Of a stretch of 64,000 nt of DNA, positions 44,101 to 51,439 are shown one piece after another. The stretch spans positions 120,537 through 184,536 of the forward strand of contig NZ_LMPS01000004.1 in assembly GCF_001424405.1 (NCBI RefSeq), in the 5' to 3' direction. Under the pieces are notes generated by a model. That model was given only the letters and a program-made list of their open reading frames with translations. It was not told the origin of the DNA and did not search any database. The translations under genes were made by a program, and so were the position numbers. The DNA is from Dyadobacter sp. Leaf189 (GTDB taxonomy: Bacteria > Bacteroidota > Bacteroidia > Cytophagales > Spirosomataceae). Position 1 is the first letter of the stretch. The number at the start of each line of letters is the position of its first letter.

Positions 44101-44337
44101 ACCTCGCTCGCATTTATCCTCGGGGTACTTCCGCTTGCATTTGCGAGCGGCGCCGCAGCCGAGTCACGCAAGACAATTGGCTGGACCGTGTTCGGCGGGA
44201 TGCTTGCCGCTACTTCGCTGGCAATCTTCGTGGTACCTGTCTTGTTTGTTGCCATTGAAAAGCTGGCAATGGGCAAAAAAGGGCACCAAAAGAAAGACGA
44301 TGGTACTACACCAGCCACTGAGCCGGCAGCAGTCTGA
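41161..44337 (+). CDS. RND multidrug efflux permease, HAE1 family (AcrB type)
   Basis: A 1058-residue, 12-helix transporter with the duplicated RND layout. Landmarks are IADIFIKRPVTAIVTSVVLVL at the start, YPDVTPPTVTVSGNFTGADA, GIVVDDAIVVVEAVQH with the proton-relay Asp pair in TM4, GFIPVEDEGRLFVTYEMQEA, and IGLITLIGLAAKNAILIVEF in the second half. It should export hydrophobic drugs by proton exchange. The start codon is preceded by an A-rich leader, and a terminator follows within 60 bases. Confidence 0.95.
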   Translation: MIADIFIKRPVTAIVTSVVLVLVGLIALTILPVAQYPDVTPPTVTVSGNFTGADAQTVEQTTTTPIETQINGTPGMTYMSSNSTSSGQSSINVVFDVGTDVNIAALDVQNRVSVAEPTLPDAVKRLGLTVRKRQPSIMIVLALYSPNGTHDAQFIGNYANIYLKDALQRVKGVGDIVSRADDFGMRIWLDPDKLANLRMTPADVSAALAEQNLQVAAGTIGGNPQPGTQTFEYSVLTNSRLNTKEQFDNIIVRASPEEGSVVYLRDVARVELGKFDYASNAFVQGKPAAFVLIYQAPGANALATYDGVMKALQEMKKTFPKDIDYVIPNETATVVRVSIEEVLKTFGEAMILVVIVVFLFLQNWRATLIPILAIPVSLIGTLIFFIPFGFTINTLTLFAFVLAIGIVVDDAIVVVEAVQHYIDEKKMSPREATIQAMKDISGPVIAIALILAAVFVPVSFVPGIVGRLYQQFAITIAVSVLLSAFVALSLTPALCSIMLKPSKGASDKKNALEKFFDRFNRWFDKVSLGYTRGVSKWIKATPLVLVMMVCLFVGLFFLFKNKPSGFIPVEDEGRLFVTYEMQEATSTTRNIAMLKEIMKRIGTIPEVRVSGGLAGLNVVSFSNKSNVGTLFLSLQPWADRKGAEHHVQAVIKQIQQKTADIKEARVLAIAPPAIPGLGATSGFTFQLQQSTSTDNIQQFEGVMRSFLGEVNKRPEIAMAYTFFNARTPSYQIDVDREKTKKLGVRVSDVFSSLSTLLGSSYVNDFNLYGRNFRVMVQADSSYRSSLDKIQKFYVRNQAGNMIPLSALVTSKVVENPALISHYNIYRSVEINGTPKPGYSSGQAIQALREVAQKLPAGYSYEFSGMSSEEIKAGDSTTTIFAISIVFVFLFLAALYESWSIPFSVLFAVPIGAFGSILTLTFLPNLSNNIYAQIGLITLIGLAAKNAILIVEFAKERVDHGMELVAATLEAVQLRLRPIIMTSLAFILGVLPLAFASGAAAESRKTIGWTVFGGMLAATSLAIFVVPVLFVAIEKLAMGKKGHQKKDDGTTPATEPAAV

Positions 44338-44360
44338 TCAACCGGCATAATATTTTAAAA

Positions 44361-44397
44361 CGGAGCTTTGAGGGTCAACTCAGAGCTCCGTTTTTTT
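44361..44397 (+). terminator. Intrinsic terminator of the RND operon
   Basis: CGGAGCT pairs with AGCTCCG, extended by TGAG/CTCA with a single mismatched pair, and is followed by a run of seven T. It lies 24 bases after the permease stop. Confidence 0.88.
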
Positions 44398-44431
44398 ATT
44401 ACCTTTTCAAAAAAGATTTCGAAAGCAGTTT

Positions 44432-45334
44432 ATGTACGTAAAACAAGTATTTTCGATCTGGCGGCTGCTGAGAGGCATCTGGGCCGGAGTCCTCGCAGTG
44501 ACAGTCTACGCAACCCTCGTTTTTTATCTTTACAGTACCAAAAACTGGTACTTCCTCTCCTTTCCGATCTCCATTATCACCATTCTCGGTACAGCACTTT
44601 CATTGCTGCTCGGTTTCCGGACCAACTCCGCTTATGACCGCTGGTGGGAAGCCCGCAAAGTTTGGGGCGCGATCGTAAACGACAGCCGCACGCTGGTCCG
44701 CCAGGCGAGCGCATTCATCAATACGGAGCGGAATGAGAAAGACGAGGCTGTATCCAACCTGGCACATCTGCAGATTGCCTGGTGCTACGCGCTGGCCAAT
44801 TCGCTGCGCAGAAACCAGGTGCTTGTGTACGCCGACCTGCATTTGAGTGCAACAGAGCTGGATTACGTATCAAGTCAGGACAATGTTCCGAATGCGATCC
44901 TGAACCTGATCCAGTTTAAAATGGCAGAGCTGCACGAGCAGGGGAAGATCCCCACTTTACTTTATCAGAACATCGACGATACCATTCAGCGGTTGTGTAA
45001 CTCCATGGGAATGTGCGAGCGCATTAAAAACACGATTTTCCCAACCCAGTACAGCTTTTTCGTATTGCTGGTCATATTCATTTTTACGTTGATCCTGCCG
45101 ATGGGCCTCGTGGAAAGCATCGGCCGCATTGCGATACCGATCACTTTCGTGATTTCCTTTCTCTTCTTCTACGTGGAATGGATCGCTTATATCCTGCAAA
45201 ATCCGTTTGAAAACGGGCCAAATGATATTCCGATGACTTCATTGTCGCGCACGATTGAGATCAATTTGCTGCAACTGATCGGCGCTGAAAAAATACCTGA
45301 AAAGATCCTTCCGAAGAATGGAATTGTAATGTAG
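44432..45334 (+). CDS. Bestrophin-family membrane protein
   Basis: A 300-residue protein of the bestrophin/UPF0187 family. Landmarks are FSIWRLLRGIWAGVLAV, ITILGTALSLLLGFRTNSAYDRWWEARKVW with the family-typical RxNxxYDRWWEAR motif, and ENGPNDIPMTSLSRTIEINL near the end. About four membrane helices are visible. Bacterial homologues form pentameric channels selective for cations or anions. It lies just after the RND operon but behind its terminator, so it is probably a separate unit. Confidence 0.92.
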   Translation: MYVKQVFSIWRLLRGIWAGVLAVTVYATLVFYLYSTKNWYFLSFPISIITILGTALSLLLGFRTNSAYDRWWEARKVWGAIVNDSRTLVRQASAFINTERNEKDEAVSNLAHLQIAWCYALANSLRRNQVLVYADLHLSATELDYVSSQDNVPNAILNLIQFKMAELHEQGKIPTLLYQNIDDTIQRLCNSMGMCERIKNTIFPTQYSFFVLLVIFIFTLILPMGLVESIGRIAIPITFVISFLFFYVEWIAYILQNPFENGPNDIPMTSLSRTIEINLLQLIGAEKIPEKILPKNGIVM

Positions 45335-45484
45335 CCGCCGGTTATTTGTGTATCCAATAGCGGGGACCCTGATTAGATTCAGACTGATCCTGCATTTTAC
45401 ACATTGACAGGTGTTATCCGCACAATCTCAGTTTTTACAGCCTCTATGCTGCTTGATCTTTGCCATGAACCAAACTTTTGAAGT

Positions 45485-47134
45485 ATGAAATCATGGAGAT
45501 CATGCTGGCTTGTCTCGCTTCTGCTTACCGTAGCGCTGAATGCAAATAGTCAGATCTTACTGCTTGAAAAAGGCGCAAACCGCTTTTTGATCAATGAAAA
45601 AAATGCGCAGCCGCGACTCGATCTGATCATTCAAAGCTTTACCGAACAGGAGAAACGCGAAGTGTCCGGCTATGCGGTTATTGACACCGTTACCAAACCT
45701 ACTTACATTTTCTCCAAACCAGGAGTTTATCATGTTAAGGTTGGCAGAATGGCCGAGCGGCTGATTCCCGTGATCCGGAATGCCGACAAATTGGAAGCAG
45801 GATACCAGGTTTTGTTGGACGGAAAAGCCCCCAGCTTTGATCAGCGCAGCAATGCAGTGAAAGCGTATATGCTTGGTGGTGAACAATGTGCTGCCGCACC
45901 GGCATTACCATTCGGCCCGGATAGCATAACACTCTCGCTTCTGGATTCTTCCGGTAAGCTACTCAGTGAGCTCAGAATAGCCTTACACTATCCCAAACCT
46001 GAACTGTTTTATGTAAATATCCAGGCAAGCGGGAATGCCAATCCCGCGGATACCACCGAGCTGCGCCGGTTTATGCACTTCTTCAACAGAGCTCCCAACA
46101 GATACTCCAAGCCGAACGCAGTTCCTGACAGTCTGTCGATCGCAGAGAACGAGCTCTTCTTTGGTTTCAAAAAAGCTTACTACGACGGGAAGATCCAGCC
46201 AACGCGCATCCGCTACCGCATTGGTCCGAAGGGTAAATGGATAGGTACCTTCAAAGAACTGACGCCATTTATTGCACTGAAACAATCCAACGAAAACTGG
46301 ACCTGGCTGATCGACGGCAATTATGAGCTGCAATATGCATACAGTGCGGAGCAAAAGAACTTTGGCACATACCCTTTCGCAGTAGACCATCACTGGCTGA
46401 ATAGCATTGCCTATAACAGTCAGTTATTGATCTTTATCCCCATCGCATTGCTTGCAAAGCCCTGGCTTGCACTGGTGATTATCAGCGGCCTCATTTATCT
46501 CTGGTTCCGGAGCAGATTGAGGAAAAGCAGGCAGCAGGCGGCCAAAACAAACCTGGAATTGCAATCCATTCAATCGCAGCTCAATCCGCATTTCATTTTC
46601 AATGCATTAGGCTCACTGCAGGGATTGATTAACAAAAATGAGATCGACCGCGCGAATACCTACCTCTCCGGTTTTAGTAAGCTGATGAGAAATACACTCA
46701 CGCAATCTGAAAAAGATATGGTGCCACTCTCGGTTGAAATCAGCAATATTGAAAATTATATCAAACTGGAACAGCTCCGGTTTGGCTTTACTTACCAGAT
46801 CCTGGTCGCGCCAGAATTGGGCAACGTGCAAACCGAAGTACCGCCGCTGTTAATCCAGCCTGTCGTAGAAAACGCCATCAAACACGGCATTTCTGCATTG
46901 GGCGCTCATGGACAGCTCACGGTATCATTTCAAAAAAGCGGAACGGAACTGATCATTGAAGTGAAAGACAATGGAAGCGGGTTTGACATTTCCCGCAAAA
47001 GCGGCGGAAAAGGACTTGGTCTGACGCGTGAAAGAATCAAGCTTCTGAACAAGCAGCGGCGTTTGATCAGCATGCAAATCGAGTCGGATAGCAATGGGAC
47101 CCGGATTACGATAACTCTTAAACAGTGGCTTTGA
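45485..47134 (+). CDS. LytS-type sensor histidine kinase
   Basis: A 549-residue protein. A signal peptide or first helix (SCWLVSLLLTVALNANSQ) is followed by about 290 residues of extracytoplasmic sequence with no named domain, then one or two membrane helices near residues 312-345. The cytoplasmic part is a His_kinase/HATPase of the LytS/YehU class: LNPHFIFNALGSLQGLI with His369 as the phosphoacceptor, VVENAIKHGI and DNGSGFD, then GGKGLGLTRERI. The stop TGA overlaps the ATG of the response regulator by one base, so the two are translationally linked. The ligand is unknown. Confidence 0.9.
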   Translation: MKSWRSCWLVSLLLTVALNANSQILLLEKGANRFLINEKNAQPRLDLIIQSFTEQEKREVSGYAVIDTVTKPTYIFSKPGVYHVKVGRMAERLIPVIRNADKLEAGYQVLLDGKAPSFDQRSNAVKAYMLGGEQCAAAPALPFGPDSITLSLLDSSGKLLSELRIALHYPKPELFYVNIQASGNANPADTTELRRFMHFFNRAPNRYSKPNAVPDSLSIAENELFFGFKKAYYDGKIQPTRIRYRIGPKGKWIGTFKELTPFIALKQSNENWTWLIDGNYELQYAYSAEQKNFGTYPFAVDHHWLNSIAYNSQLLIFIPIALLAKPWLALVIISGLIYLWFRSRLRKSRQQAAKTNLELQSIQSQLNPHFIFNALGSLQGLINKNEIDRANTYLSGFSKLMRNTLTQSEKDMVPLSVEISNIENYIKLEQLRFGFTYQILVAPELGNVQTEVPPLLIQPVVENAIKHGISALGAHGQLTVSFQKSGTELIIEVKDNGSGFDISRKSGGKGLGLTRERIKLLNKQRRLISMQIESDSNGTRITITLKQWL

Positions 47135-47880
47135 TGCAGGCAGTAATCATTGATGATGAAGTTCATAATGTCGACAATCTGATCGCATTGCTTGCGCGGT
47201 ACTGCCCGCAGGTGATGGTTGCCGGCCACGCAGGAAATGCAGACGATGGAGCAGAACTCATCCTGTCTGTCAAACCGGACATTGTTTTCCTGGATATTCA
47301 AATGCCCGGTAAGAATGGGTTTGAGATGCTTAAAATGCTGCCCAGCCACCATTTCGAGCTAGTATTTGTGACAGGTTTCGATCAGTACGGCATTCAGGCG
47401 ATCCGCTTTTCTGCATTGGATTATATTATGAAACCCATTGATCCGCAGGAACTTCAAACGGCTGTACAACGCGCACAGCAGAAGATTGACCAGAAAATGC
47501 AAAATGTGCAGGTGAAAAACTTAATGGACCTGCTCGTGACATCGCGCCAGAGATCAGAACATAGGATCGGGCTTTCTTCTGCCAAAGAAACGAGGTTTGT
47601 AAAGGTTTCCCAGATTGTCCGCTGCCAGGCTGAAAACAATTACACGATTTTCTTTCTGGACGGAGGCGAGCAAATGCTGGTGTCCCGACCGATGTTTGAG
47701 TACGACGAAATGCTTTCCGGTTACGGATTTCTGCGCCCGCACAACTCGCACCTGGTTAATCAAACTTACATCAAAAGCCTTATTAAAGAAGATAGCGGCT
47801 ATCTGGTGATGGAAGACGGCGCCAGAATTCCTGTTTCACGGCTGAAAAAAGACATCGTCAAAAAGGCGCTTTCCGGATAG
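47134..47880 (+). CDS. LytTR-type response regulator
   Basis: A 248-residue protein from the ATG at 47134, chosen because it overlaps the kinase stop as TGATG; a GTG three codons upstream is in frame. The receiver domain begins MQAVIIDDEVHNVDNL, with the phosphoacceptor Asp54 in VFLDIQMPGKNG and the Lys in DYIMKPID. A linker leads to the LytTR DNA-binding domain (VSQIVRCQAENNYTIFFLDG, RPHNSHLVNQTYIKSL, IPVSRLKKDIV). It should regulate target promoters when phosphorylated by the adjacent kinase; targets are not evident here. Confidence 0.93.
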   Translation: MQAVIIDDEVHNVDNLIALLARYCPQVMVAGHAGNADDGAELILSVKPDIVFLDIQMPGKNGFEMLKMLPSHHFELVFVTGFDQYGIQAIRFSALDYIMKPIDPQELQTAVQRAQQKIDQKMQNVQVKNLMDLLVTSRQRSEHRIGLSSAKETRFVKVSQIVRCQAENNYTIFFLDGGEQMLVSRPMFEYDEMLSGYGFLRPHNSHLVNQTYIKSLIKEDSGYLVMEDGARIPVSRLKKDIVKKALSG

Positions 47881-48001
47881 CATTTGATTTTCCATTCTGC
47901 GCTCGTTGTCACATTTAAATGCCGGCGGGATGCAGCTTTTGTTCGCACCGACGTTCTTAGATATAGATTACAAAGACGTATTTTTACCAAAACCTTAATT
48001 C

Positions 48002-48442
48002 ATGATGAGAAAAATCAGCATAATCGCCAGTCTGGTACTTGGCATATTTACATTGAATATAGCGCAGGCGCAGGTTACCAAAGAACCCTGGACAGCAGCC
48101 GAACTGAAATCCACCGAAGACCTCGCGAAGCAGATCAATGATCCTTCGGCAGCGCAGCCGGTCATCATCAATGTGGGTCCCCAGGCGGTTATCAAAGGTT
48201 CGTTGGACGCGGGCGCTGCGCATGAGCACGGTAACATCGACCAGCTGAAATCCATTCTTGCCAAACAGGATAAAAACCGCGAAGTAGTACTTTACTGCGG
48301 ATGCTGCCCATTTGAAAAATGCCCGAATATTCGTCCTGCCTTTACTGCATTGAAAGACCAGAACTTCACCAAACCCCGCCTGCTGGACATTCCTAAAAAC
48401 ATCAAAACCAACTGGATAGACAAGGGATATCCTGTAAATTGA
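48002..48442 (+). CDS. Exported rhodanese-like protein with Cys-rich loop
   Basis: A 146-residue protein with a signal peptide (MMRKISIIASLVLGIFTLNIAQA). The mature part follows the rhodanese fold, including PVIINVGPQAVIKG and a late VVLYCGCCPFEKCPNIRPAF. The loop contains Cys99, Cys101, Cys102 and Cys107 where a typical rhodanese has one catalytic Cys, followed by Arg111. It lies 1 base ahead of a thioredoxin-like gene, which suggests a periplasmic thiol or sulfur-transfer pair. Confidence 0.78.
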   Translation: MMRKISIIASLVLGIFTLNIAQAQVTKEPWTAAELKSTEDLAKQINDPSAAQPVIINVGPQAVIKGSLDAGAAHEHGNIDQLKSILAKQDKNREVVLYCGCCPFEKCPNIRPAFTALKDQNFTKPRLLDIPKNIKTNWIDKGYPVN

Positions 48443-48443
48443 T

Positions 48444-48968
48444 ATGGTTAATCAACTGAGTAGATTCCTGTTAGCCTCGTTTCTGGTGCTTGCATTTTCA
48501 TATCAAACAAATGCACAGGGTACCGTGGTGAAAGTAGGGAATGCAGCGCCCGAAATCGCATTGCCGGGGCTGAAAGATGATACCGTCAGATTATCTTCGC
48601 TGCGCGGAAAAGTGGTTTTGATCGATTTCTGGGCAAGCTGGTGCGCACCCTGTGTTCAGGAGCAGCCTGAGTTGAAAAAGCTGCATACCCAATTTGCAAA
48701 ACAAGGGAAATTCGAAATCCTGGGCGTTTCGCTGGATAGTAAAAGACCAGCCTGGGAGAAGGCGATTGAAAGGCTGGCGATCAGCTGGCCGCAGGTAAGT
48801 GACCTCAAATTCTGGATGTCGCCTGTGGCAGGTACTTATGAAATTGAAGCGCTTCCATTCAATGTGCTTGTTGACAGATCCGGAAAAATCGTGGCTATCA
48901 ACTTACATGGTAAAGCGCTGGAAGAAGCCATTGCATTACAGGTAAAAATGCCTGCTCAAAACCCCTGA
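48444..48968 (+). CDS. TlpA-like thiol-disulfide reductase
   Basis: A 174-residue exported thioredoxin-fold protein with a signal peptide (LSRFLLASFLVLAFSYQTNA) and the active site WASWCAPC with Cys67 and Cys70. Further marks are GNAAPEIALPGLKDDTVRLS, GKVVLIDFW, ILGVSLDSKRPAWEKAIE and ALPFNVLVDRSGKIV. TlpA/ResA-type proteins reduce periplasmic disulfides. The overlap-like spacing to the rhodanese gene suggests joint function. Confidence 0.92.
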   Translation: MVNQLSRFLLASFLVLAFSYQTNAQGTVVKVGNAAPEIALPGLKDDTVRLSSLRGKVVLIDFWASWCAPCVQEQPELKKLHTQFAKQGKFEILGVSLDSKRPAWEKAIERLAISWPQVSDLKFWMSPVAGTYEIEALPFNVLVDRSGKIVAINLHGKALEEAIALQVKMPAQNP

Positions 48969-48983
48969 CAAACTTAAAGCAAC

Positions 48984-49292
48984 TTACCCGGCCAGATTTT
49001 CAAGCTGTTTAAAAATGGGGATAACCGACCTGCCTTTCTCAGAAAGTGTGTATTCAATGTGAAGCGGTTTCTCATTGATAATGGTCTTCCGGATCAGATC
49101 CTGTTCTTCCATTTCTTTCAATGCGCTGGCAATCGCCTGTTTGCTGGCACCTTCCAACTCGCGCAACAGCGCATTGAAACGAACCGGCTGCTTTAATGCA
49201 CTGCGAAATATCTGCGGCTTCCATTTACCAGACAGTTGTTTAAGTAAACTTTCCGCCGGGCACTGGCTCTGGGCCTCACTTCCATTTTCCAT
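48984..49292 (-). CDS. HxlR-family winged-helix regulator
   Basis: A 102-residue MarR-like/HxlR regulator. Landmarks are CPAESLLKQLSGKWKPQIFR with the conserved N-terminal Cys11, FNALLRELEGASKQAIASALKEME and YTLSEKGRSVIPIFKQL. HxlR members of the YodB/HypR type sense oxidants or electrophiles through this Cys. It is transcribed divergently from the DsbA-family gene 156 bases away and is convergent with the tlpA-like gene, a redox-themed neighbourhood. Confidence 0.9.
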   Translation of the reverse strand: MENGSEAQSQCPAESLLKQLSGKWKPQIFRSALKQPVRFNALLRELEGASKQAIASALKEMEEQDLIRKTIINEKPLHIEYTLSEKGRSVIPIFKQLENLAG

Positions 49293-49448
49293 ATTCTTGA
49301 CTGAAATTTTGCTGTTTATCCCGCCTCTTGTAAGCTAGCAACAGGATAGGCCAGGTAAAAGTTACAGATTACAGGCAGTCAACTTTTTCTGACTAATTGA
49401 CCCGCACGCAATACTTGCCGAGATTTGTATTAAAATCAATAATTTGAA

Positions 49449-50366
49449 ATGGAATTAACAACTAATAACCCACTCCTGTGTGATATCGAAACGGGCGTTT
49501 GCGAAATTCCCGGCTTATCCACTGATACAAAAACGGGAACCGAAATCCCCGCTTCTGCTCCGGTTAAAATCATCTATTTCACAGATCCGATCTGTTCCTC
49601 CTGCTGGGGAATTGAGCCGCAGTTGCGAAGGCTTAAACTCGAATATGGGCAGTATATAGAGGTAGAATATCGCATGGGCGGACTGCTGCCCGATTGGAGC
49701 TACAACAGTGGCGGCATAAGCAAGCCTTCCGATGTGGCCTCGCATTGGGACGAAGTAAGTTTGCATTACGACATGCCCATCGACGGGGATGTGTGGCTGG
49801 AAGATCCGCTGCATTCCTCCTACCCTCCCTCCATTGCATTCAAAGCCGCTCAGTTACAGGATACTGACAAAGCAGTTTATTTTCTTCGCGAGTTAAGGGA
49901 AATGCTGTTCCTCAAAAAACAGAATATCACTAAGTGGGAAAACCTGGCCGCAGCTGCCGCGAAAGTCGGACTGGATACCGTTCAACTGGAAAGTGATTTC
50001 AACGGAAAAGCAAACGAATTGTTTAAGGAAGACCTGGCACTGGCTGCGCAGCTGGGAGTGAGAGGGTTCCCTACCCTGTTCTTTGTAAATGCGCAGGGAG
50101 ATCAGCAGAAAGTTTACGGTACTAAACCATATTCAGTCTACGAAGCAGCTCTGCTGGAACAAATGCCGGCAGCTGCGAAGAAGGAAATTGATACGAAATG
50201 GGATAGCCTTTTCGGTAAATACAGCTCGCTGACTGCACGCGAATTCGCCGGACTTTCAAACATTCCCCGCAATGAGGCGGAAGTACAATTGCGCGCACTC
50301 ACAGGAGAAGGAAAACTGACGGAGCTAGCCACTAAAAATGGCTCCATGTGGACAGTAGTGCCGTAA
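49449..50366 (+). CDS. DsbA-family thioredoxin-fold protein
   Basis: A 305-residue protein without a signal peptide, so probably cytoplasmic. The active site is DPICSSCWG with Cys49 and Cys52; cis-Pro appears in RGFPTLFFVN. An unusual N-terminal tail has a Cys11...Cys18 pair (LLCDIETGVCEIPG). The last about 80 residues form a separate helical domain. The family is the FrnE/SpxH-like branch of DsbA proteins. It is divergent from the HxlR regulator, which is its probable controller. Confidence 0.88.
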   Translation: MELTTNNPLLCDIETGVCEIPGLSTDTKTGTEIPASAPVKIIYFTDPICSSCWGIEPQLRRLKLEYGQYIEVEYRMGGLLPDWSYNSGGISKPSDVASHWDEVSLHYDMPIDGDVWLEDPLHSSYPPSIAFKAAQLQDTDKAVYFLRELREMLFLKKQNITKWENLAAAAAKVGLDTVQLESDFNGKANELFKEDLALAAQLGVRGFPTLFFVNAQGDQQKVYGTKPYSVYEAALLEQMPAAAKKEIDTKWDSLFGKYSSLTAREFAGLSNIPRNEAEVQLRALTGEGKLTELATKNGSMWTVVP

Positions 50367-50370
50367 CAAC

Positions 50371-50399
50371 AAAAAGAGCTGCCTTTTCAGGCAGCTCTT
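50371..50399. terminator. Bidirectional stem-loop terminator
   Basis: GAGCTGCC-TTTTCA-GGCAGCTC at 50376-50397, with A-rich DNA before and T-rich DNA after, sits between the convergent DsbA-like and PA2169-like genes and can serve both. Confidence 0.7.
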
Positions 50400-50418
50400 C
50401 AACTTTTTATTGCTTGGA

Positions 50419-50874
50419 TTATGCCTTAGCAATATCTCTCAATGCTTTGATTTTGTCATGAGCAGCATTGATTTCCTGCGCCTGGCTTCTTACAACCTCG
50501 ATTGCGCTTGCAGGCAGATCTGAACTTGCCAATGCATCCTGATAAGCTTTCTTAATCGCGTCTTCGCCACGTTCGGCTTCTGACAAAATGCTCGCACGGT
50601 CGCTACCGCCAAACAGGGATTTTACGTCAATCCATGCACGGTGCAAAGTACCGCTTACGCTGTTTCCTGTTTCAACTTCGTCGGCAGCGCCTACGATAGC
50701 TGCCAGCTCCTGGCCGTTTTTACGGCTTTGCTGTGCGTAGCTTTGAAACACTTCCTTCAAGTCAATATTTTCGTCTTGAATGTCTGCTATTACTTTTTCG
50801 AATCCTGCTACGCGGTCGTTATTGATTTCAATCAGATCATTAATTACGCCGGTTGCGTTTCCAACAGTTGCCAT
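50419..50874 (-). CDS. PA2169-family four-helix-bundle protein (DUF2383)
   Basis: A 151-residue helical protein with the PA2169/DUF2383 pattern: NDLIEINNDRVAGFEKVI, VFQSYAQQSRKNGQELAAI and LSEAERGEDAIKKAYQDAL. Members have a ferritin-like four-helix bundle fold and unknown function; they are often found with stress-type genes. No membrane helix. The gene stands alone with a terminator downstream. Confidence 0.88.
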   Translation of the reverse strand: MATVGNATGVINDLIEINNDRVAGFEKVIADIQDENIDLKEVFQSYAQQSRKNGQELAAIVGAADEVETGNSVSGTLHRAWIDVKSLFGGSDRASILSEAERGEDAIKKAYQDALASSDLPASAIEVVRSQAQEINAAHDKIKALRDIAKA

Positions 50875-51005
50875 AATGTGTTTTTTGTTTGTTTTCGATG
50901 ATTATACGAATATCGTGCCAGCCGGCATCTCTATCGTACCATCGCAAATCACACATTGACCGCCTAAGCAGCCTGCATTGCTTTCATCAAAACCGCAACA
51001 AACAA

Positions 51006-51404
51006 CTAACGCTTTGGCCCGACTGAATCATAAATCACCACTTTCTCCCACAGGTGCGCGTAGTTATTTCTGAAATCATCGTGGATCGGGTGTTTCTGAT
51101 AAGCTTCTTCATCTGCCGGACTGTCGAAAAAGCACAGCCAGGAATATGCATAGCTCCGCTCGATCACTTCGCGGTTTGTATCTGCCGGTGTTCCGATGTG
51201 AACCATTTTAATGGTCGGGCACTTGGCCAGCTTGTTCAATCCTTCGAGCAGCTTATCCTTATCCCCTGCATTACCCGGATTTTTCAGGTAAAACAACACG
51301 TGATGAACAAACACATTTTTAGGTGCCAGATCCGCGTTGCCGCCAATAACCAGTCCGGCTGAAAGGCTGCTTTTAACAAAATTCCTTCTCGATTGCTGCT
51401 TCAT
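51006..51404 (-). CDS. Dabb-domain (stress-responsive A/B barrel) exported protein
   Basis: A 132-residue protein with a twin-arginine-like signal (MKQQSRRNFVKSSLSAGLVIGG) and a Dabb domain: VFVHHVLFYLKNPGNAGDKD, then EGLNKLAKCPTI and YSWLCFFDSPADEEAYQ with the C-terminal HPIHDDF. Dabb proteins are small ferredoxin-like-fold dimers of varied function. It follows the DUF1080 gene by 35 bases on the same strand and is probably co-transcribed. Confidence 0.88.
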   Translation of the reverse strand: MKQQSRRNFVKSSLSAGLVIGGNADLAPKNVFVHHVLFYLKNPGNAGDKDKLLEGLNKLAKCPTIKMVHIGTPADTNREVIERSYAYSWLCFFDSPADEEAYQKHPIHDDFRNNYAHLWEKVVIYDSVGPKR

Positions 51405-51439
51405 TTCAAACTACATTATAGGTGATACCTTATTTATTT

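Noticed and set aside
40055..44348. Many long minus-strand frames opposite the RND operon
   Set aside because: They are shadows of highly biased GC-richer codons in strong plus-strand genes.
44361..44397. Palindromic sequence after the RND permease as an insertion-sequence end
   Set aside because: A T-tract follows directly and there is no transposase or matching copy, so it is a terminator.
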